Positions 1-11,452 of a stretch of 64,000 bases of DNA are shown here, piece by piece (positions within the stretch are counted from its first letter, which is position 1; each line of letters opens with the position of its first letter). The position numbers and the translations under genes are program-made. The notes beneath the pieces were generated by a model. That model did not search any database. It worked only from the letters and a program-made list of their open reading frames with translations, and had not been told where the DNA came from. Source of the stretch: Parascedosporium putredinis (taxonomy: Eukaryota; Ascomycota; Sordariomycetes; Microascales; Microascaceae); assembly GCA_949357655.1 (NCBI GenBank), contig CASHTG010000001.1:4030001-4094000 (forward strand). The letters are read 5' to 3'.

Positions 1-326
1 CTTTCCATCGCCTCAACCTCAGCCGCGCCAAAATCACCAAGGATGCTTGCACCTACTCCGCCGCTTTCAAGCTTCCCGACCAGCACGGCATCTACAACTT
101 CCTTGTCAACTACAAGCGTCCCTTCCTTTCCAATGTTGAGGAGAAGACGACTGTCTCTGTCAGGCACATGGCCCACGATGAGTGGGACCGTTCCTTCACC
201 ATTACTGCCGCCTGGCCTTGGATCAGCGGTATCGGTGCCACCGTTGTCGGCTTCGTGGCGTTTTCTGCCCTTTTCATGTACAGCAAGCCCACGGACCGTG
301 CGGTTGAGTCAAAGAAGAAGCAGTAA
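1..326 (+). CDS. WBP1: Oligosaccharyltransferase beta subunit (OST48/Wbp1), C-terminal part
   Basis: This is the last 108 codons' worth of a gene that begins before the window; the frame starts at base 3 and ends at TAA 324-326. Wbp1/OST48 is an ER membrane subunit of the oligosaccharyltransferase that transfers the N-glycan precursor to nascent proteins. The visible part holds the lumenal beta-rich end (motifs FKLPDQHGIYNF and NYKRPFLSNVEEKT, typical of OST48). A single hydrophobic helix follows (about WISGIGATVVGFVAFSALF), and then a short basic cytosolic tail ending KKKQ, which fits the dilysine ER-retrieval signal known for this subunit. No intron or frameshift is seen in this part. The assignment rests on recognising the family's C-terminal region. 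Confidence 0.9.
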   Translation, partial: FHRLNLSRAKITKDACTYSAAFKLPDQHGIYNFLVNYKRPFLSNVEEKTTVSVRHMAHDEWDRSFTITAAWPWISGIGATVVGFVAFSALFMYSKPTDRAVESKKKQ

Positions 327-2757
327 TGGGTAGTGGTAGAAGGGTCTTTCAATGTTATGTACCCCTGAGAAAGGGGCATCTCTCGGGCCGTTCAGCTCTG
401 TCACGTCCAGTTTTTCGATAGCCAACAATGGCTATCCGAGCGGCTAAACGCCCGCCACAGATGGAGCAATGGTTTTCTTTTCTTTTTTTCTTAGAGTTTC
501 ACAAAGGGAAAAAAGGGGGCCGGTGTGAAAACATGTACATCAAGGGACGTTATAAAGCGGCTTAGTTTTGTTTTATTTTCTCTCCATTTTTTATTAGAAC
601 CCGAGGTTCGCCTCTAAGAATACAACGATTTGAACCTCAAAGATTCATCCCTCCGTCCAACTAGCGACACCTCTTAGCTACAGCGAAGAGAGACACGCCC
701 AGACTAAGGGCTCAAGGCATAAAGAAACATGCATAGGGTAGTGGAGAAGGGGAGGTAGTAGGATGACATCTATCAAGGGGGCCCTCAGATTAGCTCTCTT
801 ATGTTCTCATCGACAGAGACGCTGTTCTTCCCCTCACGCTTGCGCGAGGGGAACGCGCGCCCATCTGCCTGCAAATTTGGCTTTTTGGACCTTCACTTGG
901 TCATCACCGGGCTCTTGTAGAGTATTGTAGAAGAAATGGAAATCAAACATGCTCAGCTGTGTCGGGCCAGTGTCAGCCGCAGCATCTCGCATGAAGAAAA
1001 AGAAAAGACAAAATGGAAAAACAAAAGGCGCACTCGCCCTAAGCAGAAAAAAGGCTCTGCTAGAGTTCTCGGCCTCGAGTGGAGGATAAGATGTGCGTGA
1101 AAGGCACTTGCAAGGGTAGGGTTCTCCCGAGGATCCAAACCTTCTAGGCATAGGCAGCGGAGTCTAAAATGCGAAATATAAACGCAAGGAGCAAGCCGAC
1201 AGCGGTCAGGTAGGAGAGCCTGGGTCCACCACATGCGTCCATAGCCGTACGGGTTGGACTCGTCGGCCAGCATACGCGGTTCTAAATGAACACACAGCTC
1301 GAAGCGACGACGGCGTCAGTCCCAGGCTACCAGTTGCTCACGACCGGACTAGGGCCGGAGAACTGGGGGATTGCCACGAGGAAAGAAATGAAAGAGGGAG
1401 GGGTCTGAGTAGCCAAGGCGCGGTTAGCGAGCAGGTCAGTGTTCATGTTTCATTCGACGGGTCCGGGGACAACTCACCAGCCTGCTACGATTGAAAACTT
1501 TGTAATATGCCGTCATTGGCGCTCGCCCGACGACCCTGATAGCCTCTCTCCAGACAAGCTGGAAGATGAGAAGGGCAAGGTCTGAAGGTGAGCTCAGTAT
1601 AAGCCTCTCGCAATCAGGTGCAATATCGTCATGGCGGCGAAATGCCCCCTTCCTACTCCTCATTTCTACTTCCCGGGTGGCCAAAGAAGAATTGTGAGAG
1701 ATGTATTCCTCCAATGAGTGAACACAGCCCCTGCTCAGATCTCTGTTCTTTATACTTCTGAGTTCTGATCATATACCCGCCGAGGCCGGTTTCCGAGGAA
1801 CCCTGGCCCCTCTGGGGATCATAGCTCTCTGAGTTATGTCGTCATCGCAGGGAGGCATAATGCCGTTCAGGCAGAACAAAAGGAATGATGGAACGGCGGT
1901 GGAATCGAGTTTGCATGTTGTGTCAATAGATGAAAGCACGTGCAGTCGAGAGGTTCGGGGTGGGCGGACTAGTAGGTCAAGAATGTCTAGTCACTGGGAA
2001 CGAGCAAGGTGAAAACGGTTGCTAGGGCACCTATGACATTATCGGTCGAGGCGAAACGCGGAGAATCAAAATCAAATGGGCGAGGAATGGTGCAGTACAA
2101 AGGCTGGGAGACTGGGTGGCGACGATGGGGCACGAGAAACTGCTTAGTGAGGGTACAATCTTGTTCCAAGAAAGGGGTCGAGGTCGAGGTGGAAAACGAA
2201 ATTTGGGGCCGGCAAGAGGTTTGAGACAAGGCTAAAGTCACGGAAGACTCAGTGGCTTATAATTCGAACAGAGAATGCGGAGGGCACACTAATTTATAAT
2301 GTGAAAAGAAGGTGAGGTCAAAAGCAACAGACGAGGGAAGGCGGATTTATAGTCGAGGCAACTGGAATGCTCGATAAAGTGGGTGAGGGTCCAACGCGCG
2401 TCTGGGTCGCGCCTACCCATGCTTGCCATACACGATGCCCTGAAGCTTTCGAAAGTGGGGCCTGCTTGATGGGCAAGAAAAATGTGATGACTAATCAAAG
2501 ACAAGCTCTCGGTTTGGGGATGTGTTTTGCCTTGGCTAGTAGAACCTCAGTCTCTGGCAAGGCTGTGAGTGAAGCAAAATCAAATCAAACAGAAACTGCA
2601 CCGACCCGCGCATTCCCATTCCCTCCTCGTCGCAACAGCCGTCGCAGTTGCACAAACCAGCCTATAAGGCTTTACGCCCTTCGACTTTCCTCTTGAACCT
2701 AGGAACGGCAATCACCGAGTCTACTCTTCCCATACTGCCTGCACCCCGACTGGCAAA
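327..2757. other. Intergenic region, WBP1 to ISY1
   Basis: This region contains the WBP1 3' flank (T-rich around 475-595) and the ISY1 promoter and leader. A possible minus-strand spliced gene at about 1144-1663 is listed separately. Other open frames here have no family-like content. No tRNA or repeat is apparent. Confidence 0.5.
1144..1663 (-). CDS. Possible small spliced protein with C-terminal membrane helix
   Basis: This is a tentative model on the minus strand. ATG at 1663 opens an exon to 1478, followed by an intron 1477-1405 (gtgagt...cag, with a gctaac branch-like site). Exon 1404-1342 is followed by an intron 1341-1282 (gtgagc...tag), and exon 1281-1144 ends in TAG. All three exons join in phase 0 without stops and give about 128 residues. 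The end is a hydrophobic helix (LSYLTAVGLLLAFIFRIL) with tail DSAAYA. In the last exon a second frame reads RMLADESNPYGYGRMWWTQA just before the helix and looks more protein-like. The true gene may therefore use that frame and carry a small deletion near 1225, like the other lesions in this window. I recognise no family. Codon use is not strongly biased, so the model could be chance; the last exon is the best-supported part. Confidence 0.28.
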
Positions 2758-3564
2758 ATGGTAAGCTTCGAGCCTTTGGCAGATCACAACGCGCAAAAGA
2801 ACTCTCTAACCAGGTCGCTTTTCCCCCACCTCTAGGCTCGAAATTCGGAAAAGGCCCAGTCTATGCTGTTTCGCTTCCGCGAAGCGCAGGCTGCCGATCT
2901 TGGCCTCTTCGATGCCGGCCGTACCCGGCGCCCCAGGACCATCACTGAGGTCGACTCGATACCCTCGTGCGAAAAGTGGCGAGGCCAAGTGCTCAAGGAG
3001 ATCTCGCGCAAGGTCACCAAAATCCAGGATCCCGCGCTCAGCGACTACCAGATTCGCGACCTCAACGACGAGATCAACAAGCTCATGCGCGAGAAGCACA
3101 TGTGGGAGGTGCAGATACGGAACCTCGGCGGGCCCAATTATATGCGCGCGGCGGCAAAGGTGTACGATGACCAGGGGCGAGAGTTACCGGGGAGAGGGAA
3201 AGGCTATAAATACTTTGGGCGAGCGAGGGACTTACCGGGAGTCAAGGAGCTGTTTGAGTCCAAAGCGAAGCCCGCGGAGGACCAGCCACAGGAAAAACGC
3301 GCAGATTTCAGGAAGCAAGTGGACGCGGCATACTACGGGTGGAGTCCGGACGAAGAGGATGACGAACTTCTTGCGTACGAAGCGGCGCGGGAGAAGGAGG
3401 CCTTTGAAAACATGGCCGACACGGGGAACCCGGAGCCTCCACCGGGATGGGAACCGCTCCCAGGTGATTCTGGAGATGGGCGAGAGTGGCAGCTGCCAAC
3501 CTTGGAGGAAGTTCAGGAGGAGCTGATCGACCGGCGAAGACGAAAACTGCTCGATCAGTTATAG
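2758..3564 (+). CDS. ISY1: Pre-mRNA-splicing factor ISY1
   Basis: Isy1 is a component of the NineTeen complex/Prp19-associated spliceosome and acts in the nucleus around the first catalytic step. The start codon stands alone: ATG 2758-2760 is followed at once by an intron 2761-2835 (gtaagc...ctctag). Exon 2 then runs 2836-3564. Joining them gives MARNSEKAQSMLFRFREAQA, the classic Isy1 N-terminus, and 243 residues in all. Further family segments are RPRTITEVDSIPSCEKWR, QIRDLNDEINKLMREKHMWE and IRNLGGPNY. The C-terminal half is acidic and charged, with ELIDRRRRKLL near the end. The frame is intact, unlike most neighbours. Without the intron, the only in-frame ATG would be at 2863 and would remove the conserved N-terminus, so the spliced start is preferred. 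Confidence 0.95.
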
Positions 3565-4719
3565 GTCCAGCGTTCACCAAGTTCCACGCTCTATCGTCGA
3601 ATCCCTCTTCATCAACTGCCTCAGCCTTGCCTTCCACACTGGTTTTCTTTTTTTTTTAACCAAACAAAATTTGGGCTGTCTTCTCACTTGGCGGAGATAT
3701 TTGAGTTTCATACCATTTCTGTTCTTTTCCTCTTTTTTTTCTTTGTTGGGACAAAGCATAGCATTTTCTGAATATCATTAGCCTAAGAAACTGGGGACTT
3801 CGGGTTCTTCTTTGAAGCCAACGTTTCTCGAACATTTTCCCAGTTGTCTATCTAATCCTCATCGCCCTCCATCCAGCATTTGGTCGTCTCATCACCGCGA
3901 GTCGGTCAAGCCTACCCCAGGCCAACAACTGCAATATAATAGGCACGGTACCGAGGCGATAATCACGAGAGACTATAAAACCCGGCGTCCATACAAGCTT
4001 TGTGGGCTCTTGCCCCTGGCGGCTGAATTCAACTCTTCCTCTTGCCCCAGACTCCCCAACCACTGGCCCACCCCTAAATGCCGGAGGGAAACACTCAATT
4101 CATTCTCCTCCACAATTTCGTAAATTGCATGAGAAATGGGGGATCTCTTCGAGCATCACCCCCACCCCACGCCCCCTCCGCACACCCGAGCAGGCAACTT
4201 GTTTGTTTCCATTCCTTTTCTATTTCTCCGACGCCCCCAATGCGAACGATTGTTGGTGGGAGATCTAGATGAACTCGCTTTGAGGGGGTGTTGGGCAAAT
4301 GCATATAGTTGCTATCTTTGCCCCCTGCACTTTATCCAACCAGGGAACCGACAGATACATGTAGTTTTCTGCAGAAGGACGAGGGGGATGGAAGAGGTTT
4401 CGGGGTCGATACGTCGAGATGTGCAAAAGGCCGTATGGCCGTTTATCCACCGCATTTGGTCTTCGCGGATATTGAACTAATGATGGACAGTGAGGGAAAT
4501 GGGTGGGGAAATGAAGCGTGAAAGTGAGAACCGGTTGACTCTTAGACCGACCCCAGGGCACGTAAATATATATATATATATATATATATATCGACCGCGA
4601 TGCAAAATTTTGGTCCACGAAAGCGCATCCTCCCCTAGCTCAGTCGCGTGGCGTGAAACCTAACCTCTCTGGGCTCGCGATAACCGTACAGATCCCCATT
4701 ATCCAGCTCACGAGCCATC
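3565..4719. promoter_or_regulatory. ISY1 3' flank and promoter region of the xylosidase gene
   Basis: There are pyrimidine runs after ISY1 (3645-3750). An (AT)n tract of 26 nt lies at 4566-4591, about 130 nt before the xylosidase ATG, where it could act as a TATA-like element. A hexamer TTAGCC (the reverse of GGCTAA, the XlnR/Xyr1 core known from fungal xylanase promoters) lies at 3778-3783. A CTGGGG at 3791-3796 fits the loose CreA consensus SYGGRG. Both motifs are short and may be chance; regulation by xylose induction and carbon repression is inference. Confidence 0.25.
4566..4591. repeat. (AT)n microsatellite
   Basis: Thirteen uninterrupted AT units lie in the promoter region upstream of the xylosidase gene. 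Confidence 0.95.
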
Positions 4720-7418
4720 ATGACCTTCCGAAAGACGTTGGCGGTCCTCGCCGCCTTCGTCGGCCCTATGCTCGCGCAGAATGGGCAGTTCCCCGACTGC
4801 GCATCCGGACCAGTACGGCCTTCCTATCGGCTCCTCCTCTCCCTTATCCTTCAAGAGCATACTAATATCCTATTCGCGTAAAGCTCGCCTCGAACAAGGT
4901 CTGCGATACCACTCTCGATCCGTACACCCGCGCCAAGGCTGTAAGTGAACCAGGGTAAACCAGCGTTGCCAGATCCCTCCGCAAAGAAAGTAGAAGTAAA
5001 AGAAGAGAGTCAGGGCTTACGCAAAATGACATTGGTATAGCTCGTGGAGGCAATGAACCTGCAGGAAAAGATTGCCAACTCCGAGGCCGAGGCCCCCGGT
5101 ATCCAGCGGCTTGGTCTCCCCAAGTACACCTGGTGGAACGAAGCCCTTCACGGCGTCGCACGCTCGCGAGGCGTCAGCTTCCGACAAAATGGCGAGTTTA
5201 GCTACGCTACGTCTTTTCCACAACCAATCACCATGGGGGCCGCTTTCGACATGGACTTGGTTGAGGGCTTTGCCAGTAAGTGTCTTTATTAGGGCTACAG
5301 TATGGGGCTCATTCTCTCGCTTCATTTCTTCTTACATTACCAACTAGATGTAACTTCGACCGAGGCGCGTGCGTTCAACAACGCTGGCCAAGCAGGCCTC
5401 ACGTACTGGACGCCCAACATTAACCCGTATAGGGATCCCCGATGGGGCCGCGGCATGGAGGTGCCCTCTGAGGATGCGTTCTTCATGAGCACGTACGTGA
5501 AACATCTTATCCCTCGTCTTCAGGGCGGCCTCCACGCCGAGCCGTACTTTAAGCTTGTCGCAACCTGCAAGCATTATGCCGGCTATGATATCGAGAGTAA
5601 GTCTAGGGCTTGAAAAAACCGAGAGGACTTCTTGACTCACATGCACGGGTGCCCACGTCTAGATTGGCAAGGAAACGCCCGGTACGGATTCGACGCCAAG
5701 ATCACCCAACAGGACCTCCGCGACTACCACCTTCTCCCCTTCCAGACGTGCGCCCGCGACGTAAACGCCCAGTCCATCATGTGCGCCTACAACGCCGTCA
5801 ACGGCGTTCCGACCTGCGCCGATGACTGGCTCATGAACAAGCTGCTCCGCACGCACTGGAACTGGACCGAGGAGCAACAGTTCGTCACCAGCGACTGCGA
5901 CTCGCTCAACAACGTGTTCCAGGACCACAAGTGGAAGGGGATGAACGCCGCGCAGGTCGCCGCCGCGACCCTTAAAGCGGGGTGCGATCTCGACTGCGGC
6001 GACTTTTGGCCGCGCAACCTCGGGCAGGCTTTCAACCAGGGCTTGTTCGATATCGAAACCCTCGACGAGTCGATCGCGAGGCGGTTCGCGGCCATGGTGA
6101 GGCTCGGCTACTTCGACCCCAAGGACAAGGTGCCGTACCGGCAGATTGGCTGGTCGGATGTGGCGACGCCGGAAGCGCGAGCGCTAGCTCTTCGCGCGGC
6201 CACGGAGGGATTGGTCCTCCTCAAGAACAACGGGGCTCTCCCCATCGAGAAGCCCGGCGGCGCGATCAAGACTGTTGCCGTGGTAGGACCGCTCGCTGCG
6301 GCAACGACGCAGATGCAGGGCAACTATTTCGGCATCCCTCAGAAGATTGTCTCCCCCAGGACGGCTTCAAAGATGCCGGGTACACCGTCTCCACCGGCCG
6401 CGGCTGCGACGTGGGCTGCGGTAACGCGGGCCAGTTTAACGAGGCTTTGAACGCGGCCCGGCAGGCGGACGTCGTCATCTTCGTGGGCGGGCTAGACGTG
6501 TCCATCGAGGCCGAAGACAAGGACCGCAACGAAATCACCTGGCCGGGTCAGCAACTGGCCCTCATCAAGCAGCTGGGCGAGGCGGCTGCGGACAAGCCGT
6601 TTGTGGTGGTCCAGCTCGGCACGATGCTTGACTCAACGGCGATTGTGGCGGATGCCAATGTGGATGCGTTGATCTGGGGAGGTTATCCGGGGCAAGACGG
6701 CGGAACTGCCATTGCAAACATCATCTCCGGAGTGAGTGCGCCAGCCGGCCGACTGCCCGTCACGCAATACCCCGGGAGCTACACCAAGGATGTGAGGATG
6801 ACGGACATGAATCTTCGTCCGGGCCAAGGAAATCCTGGGTAAGTTGGACTTGGCGAATACCCGTACACGTCGGCAACTAACTGCATTTTAATTTTTTACG
6901 TCTTTTTTTTTTTAGGCGAACCTATAAGTGGTACACGGGCACTCCCGTTTTCGAGTTTGGCCACGGCCTCCATTACACCAACTTCAGTCTCGCCTTCGAC
7001 CCCGACGTTATCAGCGAACTCCCAACCACGTTTAGCACCGCCGACCTCGTCGCGCAGGAATCGCAGGAGCTTTACAAGGACCTCTACCCCTTCACTTCGA
7101 TTCCGGTCAAGGTGACAAACGAAGGCGAGGTCACCTCGGATTTCGTGGTCTTGGCATTCCTCAAGGGTGAGTACGGGCCGGAGCCTTACCCGAAGAAGCG
7201 GCTCGTGGCTTTCACGCGCTTTCATGCGGTGGCGCCAGGAGTCTGCGACGGCTTCTCTGGACATTAATATCGGCACGATTGCCCGTGGCGACGAGAAAGG
7301 GGACCTCGTCCTGTTCCCGGGAAAGTATAGCATTGTGCTCGACATTGACGACCAGGATATCTGGGAGTTTGCCATTGAGGGCGATGATGAGCTGCTTGAC
7401 TCCTGGCCGGCGAGGTGA
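4720..7418 (+). CDS. Secreted GH3 beta-xylosidase, two small indels
   Basis: This is a glycoside hydrolase family 3 exo-1,4-beta-xylosidase of the XlnD/Bxl1 type, which releases xylose from xylo-oligosaccharides outside the cell. ATG 4720 starts a signal peptide (FRKTLAVLAAFVGPMLAQ). Exons are 4720-4812, 4884-4940, 5041-5275, 5348-5596, 5663-6838 and 6916-7418. They give about 771 residues, the usual family length. Recognisable segments are YTWWNEALHGVA, the PYRDPRWGRGMEVPSED loop, CKHYAGYDIENWQGN, and FVTSDCDSLNNVF with the presumed nucleophile Asp of the SDC motif. The GH3 C-terminal domain (VSIEAEDKDRNEITWPGQQ) and the end LDINIGTIARGDEKGDLVL complete it. Two lesions break the frame. One C is missing in the C5 run 6353-6357, and a loss equivalent to 2 nt (a GA unit) occurs near 7237-7243. 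Both sides stay family-like, so the breaks are recent or are sequence errors. The family call is firm; xylosidase specificity is by resemblance. Confidence 0.9.
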
Positions 7419-10400
7419 AGGAAGCAATACTTGACGTCAATTCCTTCCCGTAGTTGCACCCATGTACTACACGATGTACATGTAAGTAGTGCAGAGGGGG
7501 TTCCACCATCACAATAGATCCTTCCTCTCAGCAAAGAAATGCATCCATCCATCTATGGATCTCTTCAATGTTGTCAAGTGTGTATTCCAAGTGTGCATCA
7601 TACAAATTTACCAGGGGTATTGCAGCCCCCTTTTTCTTGTTCCATCTCAAATAGCTCGCCTCAAATGACTGGAGCCATTTTGCATACTGCATAAGATGAG
7701 AGATTTAAGCTTTTTCCGAGTTTGACAATCCGCCATGCAAGGTGACCGGCAAGATGTGAAGAAATGTTACTTTGTATAGAATTTTTTTGCCCCGGGGCCT
7801 TTCTTTTCTGTGGGTTCACTCATCAGATGGAACTGGTTGGCTATGGTACCCACATGAGGATTGGCCGCCTCCCCATCTATGCAGCTTGACCCATCCTTCG
7901 AAGGATTCTATTATGGATGTTCCTTGGTTGGCAGAAAAAGGGGGCCAAAGAGGAGAAGGCCAAACTGAACTCGAGACACCAGCCAAAGCCCATGTCCAGG
8001 CACGCCTCAATATTTGAGCGCTTGTGTTGTTTGACTTTCCCAGCTGATGGGCGACAGGTCTGACTCTCAACGAGACTAGGCGACAACCACCAACTAGCTT
8101 CTTCCATTTGAAGCAAATGGCGCTCGCCGCAAGGCCGGGATTTGGCGCTTTAAGGAAGAAGAGAGAGTCGCCTTGGCAGTGAACGGGGACCGTATTATTC
8201 TCCATGTGGTTTAACTCAGGGGAGCTTGGGCTCATCCAAGAACCGCCACGTTCGACCAGCGGCCAGGCCAGCGCCAGCGCCAGCGCCAGCACCAGCACCA
8301 GCACCAGCGCCAGACGACGTGGAGGAATTATTCCGTCGGCCAACGCCGCCATTGAGGCCCGAAAAGCTCCGGGGCACAGTCCACAGTCACCATTGATAAA
8401 AATAGTCCCGAGCCCAAGCTCCATCGTGCCCAGTGACTGGCTGCCTCCTATTTCTCACCAGTTACCAGTTGCTCAGATCCCGTCGTCAGAGCAAACCGCT
8501 GCCCTTGGCCTTGCATAATACAAGTACCATGGACGTCTTAGTCGGTCGGAAGCTTGCCGACCGTCCCAATTCCGCCCAGCGAAATGCCGCTTTCGAGTGG
8601 CCAGGACATGGCGGATCTGGGTGGGTTCGAGACCACACCACACTCGCTGGTTTCCGGAACCCTGGTTGAGGTGGGTAGCAGTAGCCCTGAGCCGTCTTTG
8701 GTGATTCTCGTTCAAGATGGCATGGAGCGCGAATATTCTCTTGAATCACATCTCCAACGAAAGGCAGAATGTACGAAGTAGCACACCACTCGCTTGCCGT
8801 GTCCAGCAATCTCCGATGCGTCCCGGCCGTGAGTAACATTTCACGCAAAGGAAAGCCATTGAACGAGGTTCAACGAGGGTGAAACAAGCACGTCGAGTTT
8901 TCATGACAAGCAAGCGAGACGCGCGACATGAATTCTGAGTCAACACACCACCACAAAGGGAAAATCCACCACAAGCCTGGCGTGGCGCACGACAAGTGGG
9001 CAGCCGCACTAGATGAATTTGGTGAAGATTTTCAGGGCGCTTCAGGCATCGACGTATTGGTGTAATTGTGTATTCCTTCGTACATGGATCATTGGCCAAT
9101 TTGATACGCCGGTATTATTATTATCCCAACCACGGCCCGCACACCAGAGGAGGTGGTACAGGCATCAAAAGAGGAGCGAATAATAAAAGGGAAAGGAAGC
9201 ATAACAAGGGGGCAACAAAAAAGTAGCCGGACAAATGGTGTACAAGCAGGGAATTAAGAAAATGATTCAAAAGAAGAAAGAAAAAAAGATAAGCAAAGTC
9301 GGTTTGTTTCGATGAGCAGGAAGGCGGGCACGGATGCAACCTTACCAAGCTGGGAACAGAGGATTCCCTGCAGGAAGTCGCTCGTGTTGGCCTCGGGCTC
9401 GTTCCTCCAGTGGGAACCCGTGCAACGCCGATTACCCCGTAACAAGCCTTGCGTGAAGACTGAGTGGAGCGCCTCTGCACAGGATTACTCCGGCGCGAGA
9501 AAACAACGTCCATCCATTGGGTGGGACTAGCCGTGGACCAAGGGACGATGCATTGCGCCGTGTTTGCCCTCGTACCTGCATCTCTCACTGCAGGTACGTT
9601 TCGATTCGACCGCTGCTCCTTCTTTTCCCGCCTCTCCGCCATCTCGCTTCGTGCTGTCTTTGTCCCTGTCAAAAAGCCGTTGCTTTCACAACTTGTTTTT
9701 CCTCTCTCCTCCCCTCAATTCTCGACCTCGAGTCCTTCTGGGGGAGGGTGACCCGCTCCGCCGTGCGCCGCCCGCGCCCGCCTCTCCCGCGTTTCCTCTC
9801 ACAATGTGATTTGCGCACGGAGTCCTCGCTGGGTCGAACGAGCGTTCTCGCCTGACCTGACCTGACAGGTCCACAGGTCTGGCCTCCCTTCAGCTTGACC
9901 AGTTCTTCCCACGACTGTCCGGAAGGTCGAAAAGTGGGCTCCCACCAACTTCAGAAACACGCCGTCCGTGCCTCTTGAGGATTTTGGGCTCTTCTTTCCC
10001 CTGAGGCACCAAGGCGATGGAATCCATTACATCAGTGAAGCGGTAGCCTAGCGTGGTCTTTTTCTCACCACCGCCCATTCGACCAAGTGGGCTGGTCCCG
10101 ACAGACTTCCCCTTAAACCGCCCTTGTCTTCCCCACCCATCATCAAAGACCCTGCGCCATGCTCCTTGGCGCCCCGGTTATCTTCTGCCGCCTCCGTCAC
10201 CGTTCGTGGTCGAGCGACCAAGCCCATCCTGAGAAAGTGCTTTGAATCTCTTTAGCAGTTTTGGGACAAAGGGCACTTTCGAGAAATAGACAGGGAGAAA
10301 AAGAAGGAAAAAAAAGAAAACGCCCCCTTTTAGCGCTGCCTTGAAAACGGGGTACAAGCACTTGTAGACAGTTTAAGTGTGGATGTGCTGTATCCTCGAT

Positions 10401-11452
10401 GAGGAAGGGGGTCCATCCGTCCAAATCGAGAAGGAACCCAGAGATACCCTCCACTACACCTGCTTGCCCCATAATCCAATGCTCCCTCGCCTTTTTCCCC
10501 TTTTCTGTCCCACGTCCATTCACCTTCCAACCCTTTGTTTCTGAATCAGGTCTTGCAAAAATTAACACGAAGAAAACCGCACTCGTTTTCCCCCTCCCTC
10601 AGTCTTGTGCTGTGCGGAGTTGCTTGCTCTCGCGCGTGTGTCCTCCCTCGGTTAGCTCCCCGAGGTACCTTCTTCTTCAAGATATCCAGAACCGGGGTGC
10701 ATCGAGTCTTGGACCAGAAAGTAGACTCATGGTTTAACCGTCCCAAGGAATATTATATCCTCGCCCAGCTCCATATTTTCTTCGACTATTGTTAGCGACC
10801 GCAGTCCCTACTTCTTCTAATCTTGGCCTTCTTTGTTTCTTTTTTCTTGTTTCTCTCTTTCTTCTTCCTTCTCTCTTGGTTTGCTCCTGTGTGTCTCATC
10901 CCCGTCCTGTCTTCGCCGTTCAGGTGAATCTCCGATACGCTACAACCAGGCAGCGGACCGAGCGACCACGACCTGACCGGAAATACGAGCAAGGAAGAAC
11001 AACGACCCTCCGAGATCAATCTCTTTTCAACGAAATCGACGATAATACCACAGCATTCAACCGGCCCCCTTTGCCCGTTGTTTCTGCTCAGGCACTTCTT
11101 TTTACCGGCCGAATACACCCCGCCATGCACCGTTGACAGGAATTGTTCTCTTACCCTTCGTAATTAATAAGGTATCGACCTCCATTTCGACCACACACAA
11201 AAACTCAGAATGGTATCCCTTTTGGACTCAAATTCAAAGGGGGCAAGAAAAAGTGAGTCTCTGCGAAATCCTGTTGGTGGCCGCGGGGTTGCGAGGGGCA
11301 GCACCGCTCGATATCTCTCGTCAAGCTGAGATGGTCGTGTTGGCGCGTTCTTCGGCTTCCTCCACCCTTCTCCCCCTCATTTCTTCCATTATACTCACGG
11401 TTTGTCTTCAAAGGGCTATTCGTCAGGAAAAGCCCTCCCTTCTTCAGTCACC
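7419..11452. other. Long intergenic region, xylosidase to disordered-protein gene
   Basis: This stretch is about 4 kb. The many short open frames have no family resemblance and no codon bias. It holds a GCCAGC/ACCAGC hexamer tract at 8262-8313, an imperfect CTGACCTGACCTGAC repeat near 9851-9868, and a strongly pyrimidine-rich stretch at 10800-10890, as often seen just upstream of fungal transcription starts. The last 1-2 kb is probably the promoter and leader of the next gene. Confidence 0.45.
8262..8313. repeat. Hexanucleotide repeat GCCAGC/ACCAGC
   Basis: About eight imperfect tandem copies of a 6-nt unit. On the opposite strand it reads as alternating Leu-Ala/Leu-Val codons inside a chance open frame. 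No gene is supported here. Confidence 0.9.

Noticed and set aside
7816..8424. Minus-strand open frame of 202 codons with a Leu/Ala/Val repeat resembling a membrane helix
   Set aside because: The helix is produced by the hexamer repeat at 8262-8313, and the rest of the frame is unlike protein.
9121..9672. Minus-strand open frame with a hydrophobic C-terminal half
   Set aside because: The hydrophobic part derives from an A/G-rich plus-strand tract (TTC/CTT codons). No conserved features were seen.
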